Part shown: positions 62,641-64,000 of the stretch, piece after piece
Position numbering within the stretch: position 1 is the stretch's first letter
Layout: each line of letters begins with the position of its first letter
Source: Strigops habroptila
Taxonomy: Eukaryota; Chordata; Aves; Psittaciformes; Psittacidae
Reading direction: 5' to 3'
DNA length: 64,000 bases
Assembly: GCF_004027225.2 (NCBI RefSeq)
Contig: NC_044289.2
Span: 8,721,761-8,785,760, forward strand
Made by a program: the position numbers and the translations under genes
The notes under the pieces: model-generated
What the model was told of the DNA's origin: nothing
Database searches by the model: none
What the model saw: the letters and a program-made list of their open reading frames with translations, nothing else

Positions 62641-64000
62641 TCAGAAGAGTGAGTGTCGCTCTACATTTGCCATACTGGAGGAAGGTTGCCAGGATTGCAC
62701 TGATGCTGCATGTGGTCCCCTTCCAGGGGGGAATTAATCCTTCTATGCAAAGATACCTCCTGCTGACTGGTGAAAAGAAAAAAAAAAAAACTGGTTTAGC
62801 CATGAATACCATTAGCTTAATCTTCTTTTTCTCTGATCTTCCAGTGCTATTTGTTTTATATGGCTTCATCAAGGTTTTGTATGTGGACAGAGTAATTGAA
62901 AACAAATTTAGCATGTCTCAGACCATAAAGTTCCCTTTCAGCTAGATCACTGGCTGTGTGGTAGATAAATGTCTGGTTTTCATTTTTGGTTATGTGAGAA
63001 ATTTAAAATGGTTTGATTTGTAATTTTGAATGTTAATATAGAAGGAGAAATTTCCTCGTCTCCTGGCCTACGGAGGCATTCTGGCTTTCTTGCTTCTCTT
63101 GCAGCAAATGCTTTTTATAAAAAAGGTTATTTAGTAAAGAAGAGTCTGTTTATGTCCTTGAACCCTAGAGGCCCCAATCTCTAAGGTCAACTAAGACCTC
63201 CTTGTGCCATACAGTCACAGAGCAAAAATGCCATCTCTACCTGTACAGATGGTATTTTAATGCAGTGCAAGAGGGATGGCTGAAGGTGAACCAGCAACTG
63301 GAGGAAGGATGAGTTTCTAAGAGCAGTGAATCAACACCAGTCCACATAAGTGATTTCAGGAGAACAAGAACATATTTCCTGTTAATAGTACTTAAGAATT
63401 CTGCAGACGGGGATCTGTAGGGTGAAGATGTAGGTACTAAAAGGGAACATCCTCCCTGGGCAGAGAGGCAAAAAATGCAATGCTGTGAGTATTGAAGAAG
63501 TTGATGCTGGTGTTTAGGACTGGATTTAGAAAATTTGGGAAGAAGTGTTGATAACTGGGTAGAAGATGAGATGTGAGGGGGTGAAAAGATGAGCAGAACT
63601 TTGAAGATGAAGGCAGGCAGTTTATGTCTCGTATGAGGGAGACAGGAAGCGGGAGAGATGAGAAGCTCAGTGACTTGAGCAAAGTTGTGTTGGAACCACA
63701 ATCCTCCTAGCTGGGTTTGAAACGGATATGAGCTGGGGCAAAATTGCATGTGCCAAGGCCAGAGAAAGGGATGTGGCAGGGATCATTAATTTCTGAAATG
63801 TTTATACATTGTTTAACATTTCAGTTCTCAAAATCACAGGCACATTTGCTATAGATAAGGGGGAATAAATGTTATTTGTTTTGACTGGAGTTGAAGTAGG
63901 AATCAGAAGCTGAGCTGAGGCAAAGTCATTTTACTGAATATTAGGCTGGACGGAAAGTAGGGTTTGCAAGTTGAGTGTCACATAGGGACTGACTTAAAGC

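Larger units (their letters stand above)
49163..64000 (+). other. NFATC2 intron 3, runs off the window
   Basis: The next expected NFATC2 exon (LHGYMENKPLGLQIF...) was not found in any frame, so the remaining 14.8 kb is intron. It holds the second direct-repeat copy (50248-50390), a CR1 remnant (about 52835-53005), several MIR-like SINE remnants and an old amniote-repeat-like segment near 62.5 kb. T runs lie at 54190 and an A run at 62776. No other gene is supported. Confidence 0.8.

Noticed and set aside
1..64000. CRISPR arrays, operons, insertion sequences or other prokaryotic or viral systems
   Set aside because: The window is eukaryotic intron-rich DNA throughout; no regularly spaced repeats or bacterial-type gene clusters are present.

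Overview
This window is vertebrate nuclear DNA, almost certainly from a bird. Two split genes with GT-AG introns lie head to tail on the + strand. Around them are avian-type CR1 LINE fragments and a solo endogenous-retrovirus LTR of a type widespread in bird genomes. The exact species cannot be told from the sequence. The LTR type makes me lean away from a galliform such as chicken, but only weakly.

Layout: (1) Positions 1-12001 hold the last eleven coding exons of ATP9A, a class-2 P4-type ATPase (432 residues of roughly 1,050). A long 3' UTR follows, probably ending near 16.52 kb. The first intron in the window carries a ~590 bp solo LTR inserted antisense. (2) Positions 16.5-27 kb are intergenic, with two minus-strand CR1 fragments, a small GC-rich minisatellite and purine tracts. 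(3) From about 27 kb the DNA becomes GC- and CpG-rich in several islands, which I read as the 5' regulatory region of NFATC2. (4) NFATC2 (NFAT1/NFATp) starts here. An upstream alternative first exon (30230-30293) and the canonical first exon (38074-38218) both end in phase 1 and both can join the large regulatory-domain exon at 46483-47509. The next exon (48994-49162) opens the Rel-homology DNA-binding region. (5) Positions 49163-64000 are the next NFATC2 intron, which runs off the window and carries remnants of CR1 and MIR-like SINEs.

The gene order ATP9A then NFATC2 in the same orientation is the order known from human 20q13.2, so this is ordinary conserved amniote microsynteny. The two genes are not functionally coupled in any obvious way: ATP9A is an endosomal/Golgi membrane protein and NFATC2 is a calcineurin-controlled transcription factor.

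I found no undescribed system such as a defence locus, mobile cassette or new gene family. The points most worth a second look are the multi-promoter 5' region of NFATC2, a diverged direct-repeat pair that brackets the first Rel-homology exon, and several candidate cis-regulatory stretches in the long NFATC2 intron 1.
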